Below are positions 46,213-57,147 of a DNA stretch of 64,000 bases, in pieces (positions within the stretch are counted from its first letter, which is position 1; every line of letters begins with the position of its first letter). Both the position numbers and the translations under genes were made by a program. This DNA is from Eutypella sp. D-1. Its lineage: Eukaryota; Ascomycota; Sordariomycetes; Xylariales; Diatrypaceae. The notes beneath the pieces were generated by a model. The model was not told the DNA's origin. It did no database searches and saw nothing but the letters and a program-made list of their open reading frames with translations. The stretch covers positions 682,001 to 746,000 of the forward strand of contig JAJTTP010000020.1 of assembly GCA_023313575.1 (NCBI GenBank), given 5' to 3'.

Positions 46213-46986
46213 GTCTCTGCTAAGGGCACAGCGTCATGATTTGTTCGTACGTCGTGCTGGCAGTGATGGGGAAGGCGGCGTCGCCTCTGACCTCTTAGGT
46301 GGATGAATGCTACACGGCGGCCTAAGATGGGTCAGAAAAATATATCATGCCTCCATCCTAGGAGGGTTTAGAGTATTTCTGGGTCTGGAAAGTTGTGGAG
46401 GATCGAGTTCGCGCCTCCATCATCGGCTTTATAAAGGTGGCGGGTGGACAAACTCGCGTGTTCTAATCGAAAAGAGAAGTAGGGAAGGAAGACCACCCCC
46501 ACAATATGTTGGAAAAGTTGTATCATTTCTTATAATACTCCGTAATATAACACTGCCTATAGGCCAGTTTTAGACTTGGCCATATGATCCAGCAAGTCAT
46601 GGCCGCGCAGATCATTCTTGAGCGTTATGTGCCTATGTACCATACGCACGCTCACGACGTCCAAGCTACCCCTGAGCAATGCGGATATCGGGGTGCAGGA
46701 TGTATCTGAACAGGAAGCGGGACCAGAAACGGCTGCTGAATGCACCTTTCCAAGGAAGATGTAGGCGGATGTCGCCTCTTTCTATTCCCGGAAATGCTAT
46801 GCATTGGGGGTCCACCTTGTAGATCGATCAGCATTATTTAGATGAAACATGGCATATAAGAGTCTTTAATGGAACCATCCAAGAGCTAATGTCTGGAGCT
46901 ACTCAAGAACTACTTAGGCCAGTCTAACCCTCATGAAAAGTCATCCATCTCTTACGCACATTACTTACCTCCTATAACATCCCAAA
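46213..46986. other. Spacer between transporter and glycoside hydrolase genes
   Basis: This 774-bp stretch holds the transporter 3' region and the hydrolase promoter. It is clearly more AT-rich than the hydrolase coding region. No further gene is seen. Confidence 0.6.
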
Positions 46987-48084
46987 ATGCCACCGCAGAA
47001 ATCCCCTCCGAAAGGGGCGCTCGGCCTTAATTACAACGGCAAATTAACATGGATCGACCACGACGAGATCCGGCACATGGGCGCGACGTGGATCCGCGGG
47101 TTCCTCGACATGCACGGCCCGGAGCGCGAGCAGGACCGGAACCTAGCGGCGCTACTAGGCGCCGCCGACGCCGGCTTCGGCACCGTCCTCAGCCTCAAAT
47201 GGGACTACGCAGCGCGCGACTTCCCGGCCCCGGGAAGCCCCGAATTCGCCGCCGAGCTGCGCGCCCTCGACCGCGTGCTCCGCGCCGTCGTGGGCCGTGT
47301 TGATATTCTCGTCGTCGGCAATGAGCCCTTTATCGAGGCTAAGCCGGCGCAGGCCGCGGACGGCCGCCTCAACGTCTTCTACGAGGCCCTCGCCGAGGCG
47401 ACCATCAACTTCTGCAGCGCCGCCGCCGAAGCCGCGACCCGCCTGTACATGGGTGCGCTGAACCGGCTCGACTTGCCGGCACGGCGCACGCCCGCCGTCG
47501 AGCGTATGCTACGATTCATCGCGTCGCGGCGGGAACTGGACGGCGTAGACCTGCACCCGCACACGCCGACAGCCGCGGGGCAGGGCGCAACGGTGAATTG
47601 GGCGCTAGAGCGGCTACGTCCGGATCAGAGGTTCCTAGCGACGGAGTTCTCGCTGGTGTGGCAGTGGAAGCGACACATGGGAGACGCAGCATCGGCGGAA
47701 CACCGAACGCGGCACGGGCTGCGCGACGGCACGCGCGTGTGGGAAGTCATCGACGCCGCGGTGCGGGAGCCCGTGCCTCCGGCGCGCTGGCGCCACTTCC
47801 TGGCCCACGAGCCCTGGTTCGCCGAGCACCGCGGCTTCCTCGCCGAAACCGTGCGTCTCTACCGTGCTACCGGCCGCCTCGCCGTCGCCACGTATCCGTA
47901 CTGTCCGATGCGCGACCGTAAACAGCCCTTCGGCCCCGACGACACCCCCTGGCTTCTCAACGGCGTCTATGCGCCCTCGACCGTTCGCCGCGAGCCTGGC
48001 GGGCCGAGACCCGAGGGTTTCCCCTGGGCTGAGGAGTTTCGTCGGGTGGTGAACTGTGAGGGAGAGACGGCGCCTGGTCCATAG
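46987..48084 (+). CDS. Intronless clan GH-A-like glycoside hydrolase (family not assigned)
   Basis: This single frame of 365 residues starts at an ATG preceded by AAA. It has the order of motifs expected of a (beta/alpha)8 retaining glycosidase of clan GH-A. VVGNEP (109-114) contains the Asn-Glu pair of the acid/base strand (Glu113). ATEFSL (218-223) supplies a candidate nucleophile, Glu220, 107 residues later. GALGLNYNGKLTWID near the N-terminus and GVDLHPHTP before the nucleophile fit beta-strand ends. No signal peptide is visible, so the enzyme would be cytosolic. The coding DNA is very GC-rich and intron-free. Substrate and family (for example GH5- or GH39-like) cannot be told by eye. It lies between the SSS transporter and the lectin-like gene on the same strand. 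Confidence 0.72.
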   Translation: MPPQKSPPKGALGLNYNGKLTWIDHDEIRHMGATWIRGFLDMHGPEREQDRNLAALLGAADAGFGTVLSLKWDYAARDFPAPGSPEFAAELRALDRVLRAVVGRVDILVVGNEPFIEAKPAQAADGRLNVFYEALAEATINFCSAAAEAATRLYMGALNRLDLPARRTPAVERMLRFIASRRELDGVDLHPHTPTAAGQGATVNWALERLRPDQRFLATEFSLVWQWKRHMGDAASAEHRTRHGLRDGTRVWEVIDAAVREPVPPARWRHFLAHEPWFAEHRGFLAETVRLYRATGRLAVATYPYCPMRDRKQPFGPDDTPWLLNGVYAPSTVRREPGGPRPEGFPWAEEFRRVVNCEGETAPGP

Positions 48085-49147
48085 ATAGTAACTGAATTCC
48101 GAAGTGGCTGGTCAGATGCCAGGTATGGCTATATTCCTGTGCAACGACGTTCTTGGGTGACCGCCTAAATCCCTGACAAGGCTGATAGGCTGTTGTTTCA
48201 AAGTGTGACACCACCCCCATGACTAATGTAGCATTGACGAGCATCGGCCCGTATAGCGTGTAAGAGGCGTAAATATTCCTCCAATGACTATAATAGACAC
48301 CTACAGCCGTAGCCTTTTCTTACTGTGGCTTTATCTCTGACAATTTGGTGGAACCAGAAGGTTTGGTAGCCCCGTCTTCTAAGCCATTTTCTACGGCTGA
48401 GCCTGTAAGATGTGGTTGCGCGCCACTGGGTTGGGATATCTAGAGCCAGGTGGCCCAGGTCTAAATATAGGGGGCGAAGCCCCCTATATTCGTACGGGCC
48501 AGGGCGTCATATCTACTATATCTGTACCCTATACTATCATTCTAGCGAGCCTTGATAGTATTCGCGGGCACATTTCGCTCTGGTACTAATCTCCTCTGAC
48601 AGAGCCTTACATGCATAATGACCTTGATTACCTATATGACCGGATGGTAGCTACTTGCACTGCTTAATGTGAACAAAAGGATTAAGACATCGCCCAGTTA
48701 GACACAGTATAATTAGGATCGTTAAACAGGATAAATATCTATCTACCGTGCAATTTATTATATCTATGTATATCCTTACTCCTGTGCCCACGACCTGCCT
48801 CGGACCCGGGACACGTTTCAGTGTTGCAAGATTCCTAGGGCCAATAACGCAACCCACCTCTGTATTGGACAGGAGACACGCCACTGGCACCCCAAGGCAG
48901 ACAGCCAGTCACTGTATGGGCACTCTGACTACAGGTCGTCCCCCTAAATGATCATGTATATGCCACGCAACCCAACTTGCTCAGCCTCAAGCTGTACACG
49001 CTCTATTCGAAAAAGTGCTTCGCTCCGAAGGTCAGAATCCTAACGGATTTACTGTCAATCTTTCGCTAGCATAGTCCAGTCCCACTCCGCACCCTAGCTT
49101 TATACGTCGATATATATTTCCCGAATGGTAATACGCGTGTCTCCAAC
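48085..49147. other. Spacer between hydrolase and lectin-like genes, with a hairpin
   Basis: No gene is seen in this 1.06-kb stretch. It includes the perfect 12-bp hairpin at 48464-48490 and is otherwise unremarkable, AT-moderate sequence. Confidence 0.6.
48464..48490. repeat. Perfect palindromic hairpin (12-bp arms, GAA loop)
   Basis: The left arm AATATAGGGGGC (48464-48475) and right arm GCCCCCTATATT (48479-48490) are exact reverse complements around GAA. In RNA or single strand it would fold very stably. It is not followed by a poly-T tract, so it does not look like a bacterial-type terminator. It could be a remnant of a small dispersed element, but I cannot see other copies in this window. 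Confidence 0.8.
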
Positions 49148-50685
49148 ATGGAACCATATAGCACGTTAGAAGTTCGACAAGTCGAGAAATATGGCACTCA
49201 CGAGCGAGGCGAAAGCACCAAGGAGGCTACAAGCCAGGACCATGGCCTTTTCAGAAATGACAAGTATTATGTGACGGGGCAGGCCGTCGAGGGTTATCAA
49301 ATAGAAGATCGCCAAGAACGTCCGCCGCCGGCACCGAATGATCGAGCCTGTGGGTTCCACGGCTTATGGAAAACCAAGTCCCGTATCATCCTCATTGCAG
49401 TTCTGGTGTTCGCGGTTCTGGGTGGTGCCATCGGCGGGGGCGTCGCTGGTGGCTTGCTAAGACGAGATAGGGAACTCGAACAACAGCCGCCCCGGCCCCC
49501 CAAAGAAGACCCTCCCGGCGATGGGATCAGGCCGGGAAACGTACTTACAACATCCCGGTTGGCCTCCACAAACTGGACCAACGCGGAAGGGGTAGCGCAC
49601 CGCATCGTGTTTTTCCAGGACCCGAACAGTGCCATCATCGCGCGGCAGTGGGACTCGGAAGGCCATAGGTGGTACACGAGCAACGTCACGGACATCGTCG
49701 CAGCGGGGTCGAACAAGAAAAACGCATCGCCACCAATACCAGGAACACCGCTCGCGAGCGGGGCGTGCTACTATAACGGGGTTCCAGGGCTACAACTCTG
49801 GTACCTGACGGCGGCGGTGGGGGGTACGGACAACACGAACCTCCTCTCCGGGGCCCACCTCCTGAAACCCGGCGAAGAACCGGATAGCTGGGACCGCGAG
49901 GAGGAATATGTCGGACAGCAGACGGCGCCTGGATCCCAGCTCTCAGCCGCATGGCAGCGCTGCTGGTCTCCGTACTGCATCGGCTATTGGGCCCTGAGTT
50001 ATCAGACTCCAGAGGGCCATATCAACGTCGCTAACGCGAGCGGGTGGGATAACCCGGTGCAGGTGATCGACAGGAAGAGCGTCTTGGCGAACTCGAGCCT
50101 GAGCATCGTCCCGCAGTTCGCTCCAGAGATCGGCGCCGCCCACGGGGTGGCGCTTATATATGAGAGCGCGACATCAACTACAACGGGGGCAATGGAGAAA
50201 ATTACGTTCACTGAAGGGGAGTGGCACTCTGGTATGTCATATTTATCGACCTGCTTCAGATACCCCATGATTATATTGGTTTCTGGCGGCTAACTTGGGG
50301 TGTAATTAAACGAGGACTAGACTTCACTGTCTCCGAGGGCCTACCACTCCCCTCGCCCAACCTCCAGTTCGCTGCGACTCTCCTGCACAACTCCACACAT
50401 ACCATGTTTTTAGCCCTGCTTCCCGAAGACGGAACGGTTACAGCGGTATATTGGGACGGCGACTGGCACGCCATACCGCGGATCGAGTTCCGAGGTGGGC
50501 CCTCTCTGGGATCCGGATCGGAGTCGGAGCCCTCAGCAGTGAGGTTCTCCGCCATAGCGGCAGGCGAGGACGCCGTGCTGTACGGCATATCAGACGACCA
50601 GGTTCTCGCGTACGAGTCGGCAGTGAATGTAGATCCGGAGGTCGGTCTCTCCGTCTTTAAATACATAGGCAGGGTCTACCCATGA
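49148..50685 (+). CDS. Membrane-anchored fungal fucose-specific-lectin-like protein
   Basis: Two exons, 49148-50231 and 50315-50685, give 484 residues. About 78 hydrophilic residues precede one glycine-rich transmembrane segment (around 80-103, IILIAVLVFAVLGGAIGGGV). There is no signal peptide, so a type II orientation with an extracellular C-terminal domain is inferred. The ectodomain has repeated short blocks of the fucose-lectin type beta-propeller, for example HRIVFFQDPNSAIIARQWD, GACYYNGVPGLQLWYLTAAV, HGVALIYESA and AVYWDGDWHAIPRIEF. Several Asn-X-Ser/Thr sites fit glycosylation. This TM-plus-propeller layout is common in filamentous ascomycetes, mostly without assigned function. Fucose binding is not shown. 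Confidence 0.75.
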
Positions 50686-51900
50686 ACACTGTAGGTAGCC
50701 TGTCATGAGTTCTCCAGATTTGAGGATACAGTTAGTGGGCGGTTTACCTAGACAGAACCAAGACGTGGGAGTATAGATGGAGGGTAGCTGACACCCAGAC
50801 AAGATAAAAAGTGGCGGTGGGATTGTATGGATATGTATGAATAGGGGCTCGGGTTCTTGGAGTGAGGAGAGGTTGAGCAAGGGAGGATGGGGATTTCATA
50901 CTGTTCATTTGTACACCCTAATACCGGCTATCTTCTGTACTGCCACGAATAAAATACTGTTTGTTACCTGCTCTTACCTCGACCTCCTATGCCATAGATA
51001 TATCGTGAACTCTGGTATCTCCTTACTATGAAGCTACCATATGACTTAAATCGCCATTTATCTACCTACCTACGTACCCTCAGCGTCGGATACGTAAAGG
51101 ACATGAAAATGATGAATATATATGATAAATCAAGGAAAGGATTAGAGATTACTCTTCTCCCCTCCCTCTTAGTTCACACACCAAAACATAGAATACCCAG
51201 ACGCGTAGCGAAGAAATCACGTTTGTCTAATCTGTCTGTCTGTCTGTCTGTCTGTCTACATGATGGGACGGTCCTCGAAGTCGTCTTCTTCTCCATACCC
51301 ACCCCCGCCCGCCCCATCTCCTTAACCCGGGAGAATATCCCAATACCACCGCTGACACCCCCCCCCCCCAACCCCTCCCTCCCCCTCCTCCAAAGTTCCT
51401 AAACCATCTCATCTCATACCTTTTCAAACGAGACTACACACACATATATCCGTACATACATACATACGTACGTATCGTATCGTATCCTTGCCGTGCTCGC
51501 GCAAAGCTTCGGAAAGGCGAGGACCGGCACCTCGGTGCAGGTGTTTTCTCTTAAAAGAAGCCATGTGCGCATATGTATGTATACACGCACGCACACATAC
51601 ATGCACATATAAAAATCTCTTCCCCCCCCCCTTCCATCCCGCTCCGCTCCGGATCCCGCTTCGTCTTTCATCGCCATCTTAAGTCGTAGTCGCGAAGATT
51701 GAAGTAAGAAAGAAAGAAAGAAAGAAGGGTAAAAAAGGAAGTTTATATTCTCTCTTTCGAATCGACAACAACAAAAAAGAAAGCCAGAATAAAAAAGGAA
51801 CGCCCTTTTTTTGCTTCCATTCCAAACCACACACCCCCGTCCGCGTCCAAGCACAACTACAACCCACCAGCCAAGCAAGCGTCCACTCCACTCCACTCTA
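50686..51900. other. Spacer between convergent lectin-like and sec21 genes
   Basis: No gene is seen in this stretch. It contains a (TCTG)n tract at about 51231-51256, a 12-C run at 51358-51369 and an (AAAG)n tract near 51708-51727. Short frames in this area are translations of these simple repeats. Confidence 0.6.
51231..51256. repeat. (TCTG)n microsatellite
   Basis: About six tandem TCTG/TGTC units lie on the plus strand in the spacer downstream of the lectin-like gene. Confidence 0.75.
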
Positions 51901-54900
51901 CTACCCGATGGAAGCCGCGACCATAGCAGCGACATCCTCCTCTTCGCTGCGGACGACGATCTTGGTGGTGACGCCGGTCTTGGACGAGTAGACCATGCGG
52001 ACGTTGGCGACGACCTTGCCGCCGCCGACCGTCTTGCCCAGGAGCTTGAGCTGGTGCGAGGTCTGGCTCACGGGCACGTCCGTGCCCTCCAGGGGCTGCA
52101 GCGAGAGCGCCTTGATCAACTGTTCCGTGGCATCTGTTGCCGAAAGGAGAGATATTGGTTAGTATATATATCGCTCCGTCTGTTTTCATATGAAAAGGGG
52201 AAAGAAGGAAAGGTGGGGAAAAGGGGGAGGGGGGGAGGAAAGGGGGGAAACGTACCGGCAATGCTGCTCACTCCGGACAATACCAATGTCTCCTGCGCTT
52301 CCTCGCCGGATGCACCTACAGACTCCCACAGATGGTTGTAGTTTCCAGCATACGTAGGGATAACGTAGTCACTACCGGTAAGATCGAAGTCTCCGACCTC
52401 GTACTCGTCATCGTAGCCGGTCTCCTCTGGTTCGTTGGTGGTCGGATCGATTTCCTTGCTGGTGAACTTGAGTACGTTCGAGAACGAGCTTGTGGGAAGC
52501 GACCCTTCACCGCCGGCCTTCTTAAACGCGACATATACCTTACCCGGCACGTCGGTAGGGAGGCTCCCGGCCTGCAGGATGAAGACCTCTTCCAACTCGT
52601 CCTCTTCCGAGGGCGTCGCTACCACGGAGACGTTCTCGAGCACGGTCGCCGGGAGGGTGTTCTTGACCTCGTACTGAAGAACGATATGCTCCTTGAAAAT
52701 ATGTTTGACGACCGAAACCACGTATTCGGTCTCAGCTTCGGTCAGCTCAGTGACAGGCGACGACTTGAGAACGCTGCCAAACTCCTTCATTTCTGGAATC
52801 GACAAGAGCTCTTCCGCAATCTTGGCAGCCGCCGCCGCCGCGGAGGCCTGGGCCTCGGCGCCCGAGGGCGCAGCCTTCGTAGGCCCGGTCTTTGGTGGCT
52901 TGAGCGATGGCGTGGTAGCGGTAAGCTTCTTCGTCCGGTCCTCGGCGTCGGCTTGTTCTCGGGTGACAATGGGGATACTGCTGATATCGAAGGAATTGCT
53001 GAATACCGACTTGTCTTCCGACGTTACGTACATAACAAGCTGGTGTTCGAAGTAGGGAAGGGAGAACATGTTCTCTGGGCACTATGTTAGCACGATAGGT
53101 AAGATTCTGTAAAGTGAAATCTGACGTACCGTTCTTGATAAACCGATCGCCAATATCGTCCTCTTCGTGCATGAGTCTGAGATTGAGGGCCGCACGGTCA
53201 CGGACTTCGTCGTCCACGTCATCAAGACACCGGGTTAATAAAACATCGACGCTGCGCTTCACTTCTGGGTCCTTTTGTCCTACGCCAAACTTGGCGAGCG
53301 CGGTGACAGCGGCTGCCCTTACAATGGCATTCTCTAGCACGACCCGGTTATATATGTATCGAATATACTTGGTAGGCTGGGAGGTTTTGGGTCCTTCGAG
53401 ACCGAGTAGGTGGAGAATGCGGACAGCCAGCTTGGTGAACTCGCAGTCCTCGATAAACTCGCAAAGGTGGGCTAGGGCGTCCTCCTTGGAATCGGGCACG
53501 AACTTGATCAGGTCGAACATGCTCTCGACCACAGCGCGCTTGAACTCGTAGCCGCCCTCATCTCGCAATATGCCACTGAGGAAAGCCAGCATGCCCGCCT
53601 GCTTACTAGGGAACTTGAGACACAACGTCCGGATGGCCTCGACAATGGTGATCTTGAACTCATCGGTGATTTCAGACATGAAACCAGAGATCTGCTTCAT
53701 AAGGCGATCGACGCTGGCCTCGTTACCGGTCTTCAGGAGTGTAGTGATAGCAAAGGTGGCGATAGATCGGTTGGTATTTGAGATGAGGGCTTCGATATCG
53801 GGGTTGCAGACGTTGACGGCTTGCGGCTTGAAGGAAGCGAAGTTGTGTAGGATCCGCAGGGCAGCGAATTTAGTAACGGCGCGAGGAGAGGACAGGAAGA
53901 GCTGCAGAACGTGAACAGCCTGGGTCACCTCGGCATCCGTAACGTCCCTCATATCGCAGATGGCCTTCGCAGCCTCGAAGTTGACCATTTCGCTCTTGTG
54001 TCTCAGCCAGCCATCGAGCAGCTGCATCATTGGCTTCCTCAGGGAGTGGTCCTCCTCGGCCAATTGGGCAGCTAAGCGAACTAGCATAACGATGGCTGCA
54101 GGGCTCTTGACGGCACCGGCGGCGCCAAACTGCTGGACCATCTTCACGAGGGCCATCCTGTCGTGGGAGCGCATGGAGTATAGCAGACCGACGGCGTGGT
54201 ATTGGGTCATGGTGGAGTTATTGACGGGCAAAGAGCCGGCATGGGAGGAGAAACCTAGGGAGAAACCGCCGGAGGATTTGGTAGAGGCAGCAGCTTCTTG
54301 TGTCTCGGACTGCCACCGCCTCACGACATCCTTGGCAATGGGAAGGAGGTGATAGGAGGAGACGAGAGCGGCGGAGGACACCGAAGGGTTCTTGTCGACG
54401 ATGGCGGTCTTCATGACACGTTCGATGGACTGAACGGTAGTGGCCTGGTGGTTGTGAACGGTGGTTGATTGTCAGCGCATGACTGATATAATAACAAGGA
54501 ATCCTCACGGCCTCACAGCCTCATGGCCTCACGGCGTCACGACGAGGGGCGTACGTACATCAATAATACGACAGAGAGCACGGATGGCGTTGGGCCTGTA
54601 TATAGCATCGGTGCTGCCGCCAGTATCCTTCATAATGGTACTCGTAACCATGATAATATCCTCGGCGGAGTTGGCCAACTCCTTGATAACAAGGTGAACC
54701 ATCTGTCGCAAGCTCGCATCTTTATTCTGAAAGAGCTTGGATATGCCGAAGAAGAGGGTGGTGGCTTCGTTGGTAGGGAACTTTTCGCCGGTATATAAGA
54801 GGAGGGCGATCTTTGTTAAGAGAATACGACATCTTCGGGGTTGGATCGGGGAGCTATTGAAAAGTCGTGCTAGAAGTTTTTTAAAAAAGGGGTAGAAGTA

Positions 54901-55128
54901 GTTAGTTAGCAAAAGTAGGAGGCCGTGACGTATGTGAGATATCTATCTAATGTAGTGTAGGTCTGGGTATAAATGCAGCATTACAGCATCGCAGCATTGA
55001 GAATAAGGACGGCATTGAATAGGGAGAGGATAGGGGACTGGAGCTTTAATACCTTCTTGGAAGACCTGGGTCCGATCAACCTTGACCAGGCCAAGGTCGG
55101 CATCTTCATCCTTCTTGCCGTAACTCAT
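51901..55128 (-). CDS. sec21: Coatomer subunit gamma (gamma-COP)
   Basis: Gamma-COP is a core subunit of the COPI coat in Golgi-to-ER retrograde transport. Five exons on the minus strand are inferred: 55128-55053, 54869-54559, 54444-53130, 53074-52256 and 52133-51901, giving 917 residues, the expected family length. The start is MSYGKKDEDADLGLVKVDRT and continues QVFQEARLFNSSPIQPRRCR. The adaptin-type alpha-solenoid includes ILLTKIALLLYTGEKFPTNE and ATTLFFGISKLFQNKDASLR, then the long exon 3. A low-complexity Ala/Pro linker (around residues 610-650) precedes the C-terminal appendage domain (EYVVSVVKHIFKEHIVLQYE, then LQPLEGTDVPVSQTSHQLKL). The last residues are EEEDVAAMVAASIG. All junctions keep frame with GT...AG introns. 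Confidence 0.95.
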
Positions 55129-55629
55129 ATCGGGCGAGTGGGCTAGAGGGCGTAAAGGTGGATTGTGCGTGGTTGAGATATGGTGGTGTTTAAGAGGGGA
55201 GTTGAAGATGAAGGGAAGATAATGGATAAGACGTGCCCAGGTGGTTTTACTTGATATTGATTACACCTGGTTTACTTGGTGGTAGTAGCGGTAGCAGCAG
55301 CAGCAGCAGTGGCAGCAGTAATTAGTACTTCGTAATTATTTTGGGTTAGCGCCCATATCTTGCCATATAGAGAAGCAGCGATGTTGTCCAGTTCCCTGGG
55401 CTTTATGTACTTTCTAACCTTTTTCAGATAAGTGCATACATCAAGGTCCCCACAAATGCTTCTATGGTTAGGTAATTATCACGTGATATATACTATTGCA
55501 CAGAGCCCCTGTTTGAGGTTTGTACCCAAGTACCTTCCTTCGTTTAAGGGGCAGGCAAGGGAGGGTTGAGATGGTTTTAGATATCTACTCTAGATACGTA
55601 TTCTTAAGGTCTTAATTCACCTGGGCAGT
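55129..55629. other. Promoter region of sec21 and 3' region of trm44
   Basis: Both neighbours are on the minus strand, so this 501-bp stretch holds the sec21 upstream region and the trm44 3' end. A GCA/GTA trinucleotide tract lies at about 55285-55320. No gene is seen. Confidence 0.55.
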
Positions 55630-57147
55630 TCAATGCCCTCGAGGTGCAGTCTTCACAAGCTTCATCACGTTATCTGCATACCCTTCCGTGCCCCCGTACT
55701 TGGCAATGATCTCTTGCACATCCACGGAAGAGTAATCCGCCGTCCTTCTCCTGCCTATGAGACCCGTGTTCCTCGTGCTCGGTATCCGCAGCATCTCCGT
55801 CTCAACCTCCCACCCGCAATCCCGGGCAATATTCGTCACCCATTCGACCAGCGACGAATACGCCGATGGCGACTTCCCCTTCTCCTTCGGGCTGGGCGCC
55901 CTGAACCTCGCTCCCGTGAGGTTATGGCTGCAGCACGGGATCATGATGAACGGGCACTCGGACGCCGCCGCCAGGATAGGCGTCCACGGCGTTAGCTCGT
56001 CCGCGTGGTTAGATATGATGAATGTGCCTCTGGGAAACACGCCATTGTGGATCGCCTCGTTGTTCTCACTGCCCGCTAGGCCTGTTATACCTTCATCTTG
56101 CAGTTCTAGTTTGGTCGGAATGACCGATGGTAGAAGGACCTGCTGTCGGAGTGGTACACTCTCTGTATCTGTCCCTGTCTCCATGGCTGTACTATAGTTA
56201 TCCCACGACTTGCGTCGCCTTGCATCGAATCCCCACCCATGGTATCCTTCCTGCCGTAGTATATACACGAGAAGGCCATTACCACAACCAATATCCACAA
56301 ATCCAGGAAAGGGAGAAGACGCGTACATCTGGCGCCAGAGCTCAATGAGGAACGCCGCAATCCCCAGGTCCTCGAACACATGCTTGGTTGGATCTGTAAC
56401 CTCCGCCCAAGTCTCGATCAGATGCCGCGCATACTTCTTCTTGAGAGTGGCGTACGTGGTCTGTAATGCGACCTGGGGGACGACGGTGTCGTGATGTACC
56501 CTCTTCACGTAGCCTACCTTGGATCCTTCCCCGTGTTTGTGAAGTAGCGATAGGAGATTCAGGCCTGTCCGCACCAACTTGGGTGACTGGGCATGGTCCT
56601 CGAAGAATTGGTAATGAATGGATATGGCGCCTTCTTCCTTGGCAGGATTCCACTCGTGGAGGAAAGCCAAGCCTCGAACAATTGGGTGGTAAAACGGCAC
56701 TTCGGACGGGGAAGCAAGGTGTGGCTTGTACACAACTAGAGACCTCTCCAGCTCACCTGGCTCGGAGCTATGGTATAGCAAACATGTTTGGTCGAGCGGG
56801 TTATCTCTTGTGGTATTTCTAGGAATCAGTTTCCGTACTAGGACCTTGTCCAACTGGAAACCCGAGAATGTCACCATGATAGGCTCAGGTATAGGCTCGG
56901 GTGCGGCCTGGGGCGAGGGAGGTTTGCCTGGCTCCTCCTGTCCTGCATCCCGCTCCATGAGGATATCAGCCCTGAACAGCCAGCTGGAATTCAGATTCGG
57001 ATTCCGGATGAAGTTCATCATGACCTTGGAGAAGATGTCTGGACCAAAGGTACAGGGGTTCCTGAATAGGGGCACCCATCGGGAACCCATACCGTCCTCG
57101 ATTACACTGGGGGCGTCATCGGGAAACTCGGTGGGCGCAAAGGCCAT
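55630..57147 (-). CDS. trm44: tRNA (uracil-2'-O-)-methyltransferase TRM44
   Basis: Trm44 methylates the ribose of U44 in tRNA-Ser using S-adenosylmethionine. The frame is intronless. It is open a little further upstream, but that start would be GTG; the first ATG (57147) has an ideal ACCATGG context and gives 505 residues. The methyltransferase motif I is GFVDIGCGNGLLVYIL (about residues 280-295), preceded by the family block TKHVFEDLGIAAFLIELWRQ. Later motifs are GTFIISNHADELTPWTPILA and PFIMIPCCSHNLTGARF. The C-terminus (NVMKLVKTAPRGH) is basic. The N-terminal 110 residues contain NPCTFGPDIFSKVMMNFIRN, also seen in the family. It is on the same strand as, and upstream of, sec21. Confidence 0.9.
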   Translation of the reverse strand: MAFAPTEFPDDAPSVIEDGMGSRWVPLFRNPCTFGPDIFSKVMMNFIRNPNLNSSWLFRADILMERDAGQEEPGKPPSPQAAPEPIPEPIMVTFSGFQLDKVLVRKLIPRNTTRDNPLDQTCLLYHSSEPGELERSLVVYKPHLASPSEVPFYHPIVRGLAFLHEWNPAKEEGAISIHYQFFEDHAQSPKLVRTGLNLLSLLHKHGEGSKVGYVKRVHHDTVVPQVALQTTYATLKKKYARHLIETWAEVTDPTKHVFEDLGIAAFLIELWRQMYASSPFPGFVDIGCGNGLLVYILRQEGYHGWGFDARRRKSWDNYSTAMETGTDTESVPLRQQVLLPSVIPTKLELQDEGITGLAGSENNEAIHNGVFPRGTFIISNHADELTPWTPILAAASECPFIMIPCCSHNLTGARFRAPSPKEKGKSPSAYSSLVEWVTNIARDCGWEVETEMLRIPSTRNTGLIGRRRTADYSSVDVQEIIAKYGGTEGYADNVMKLVKTAPRGH

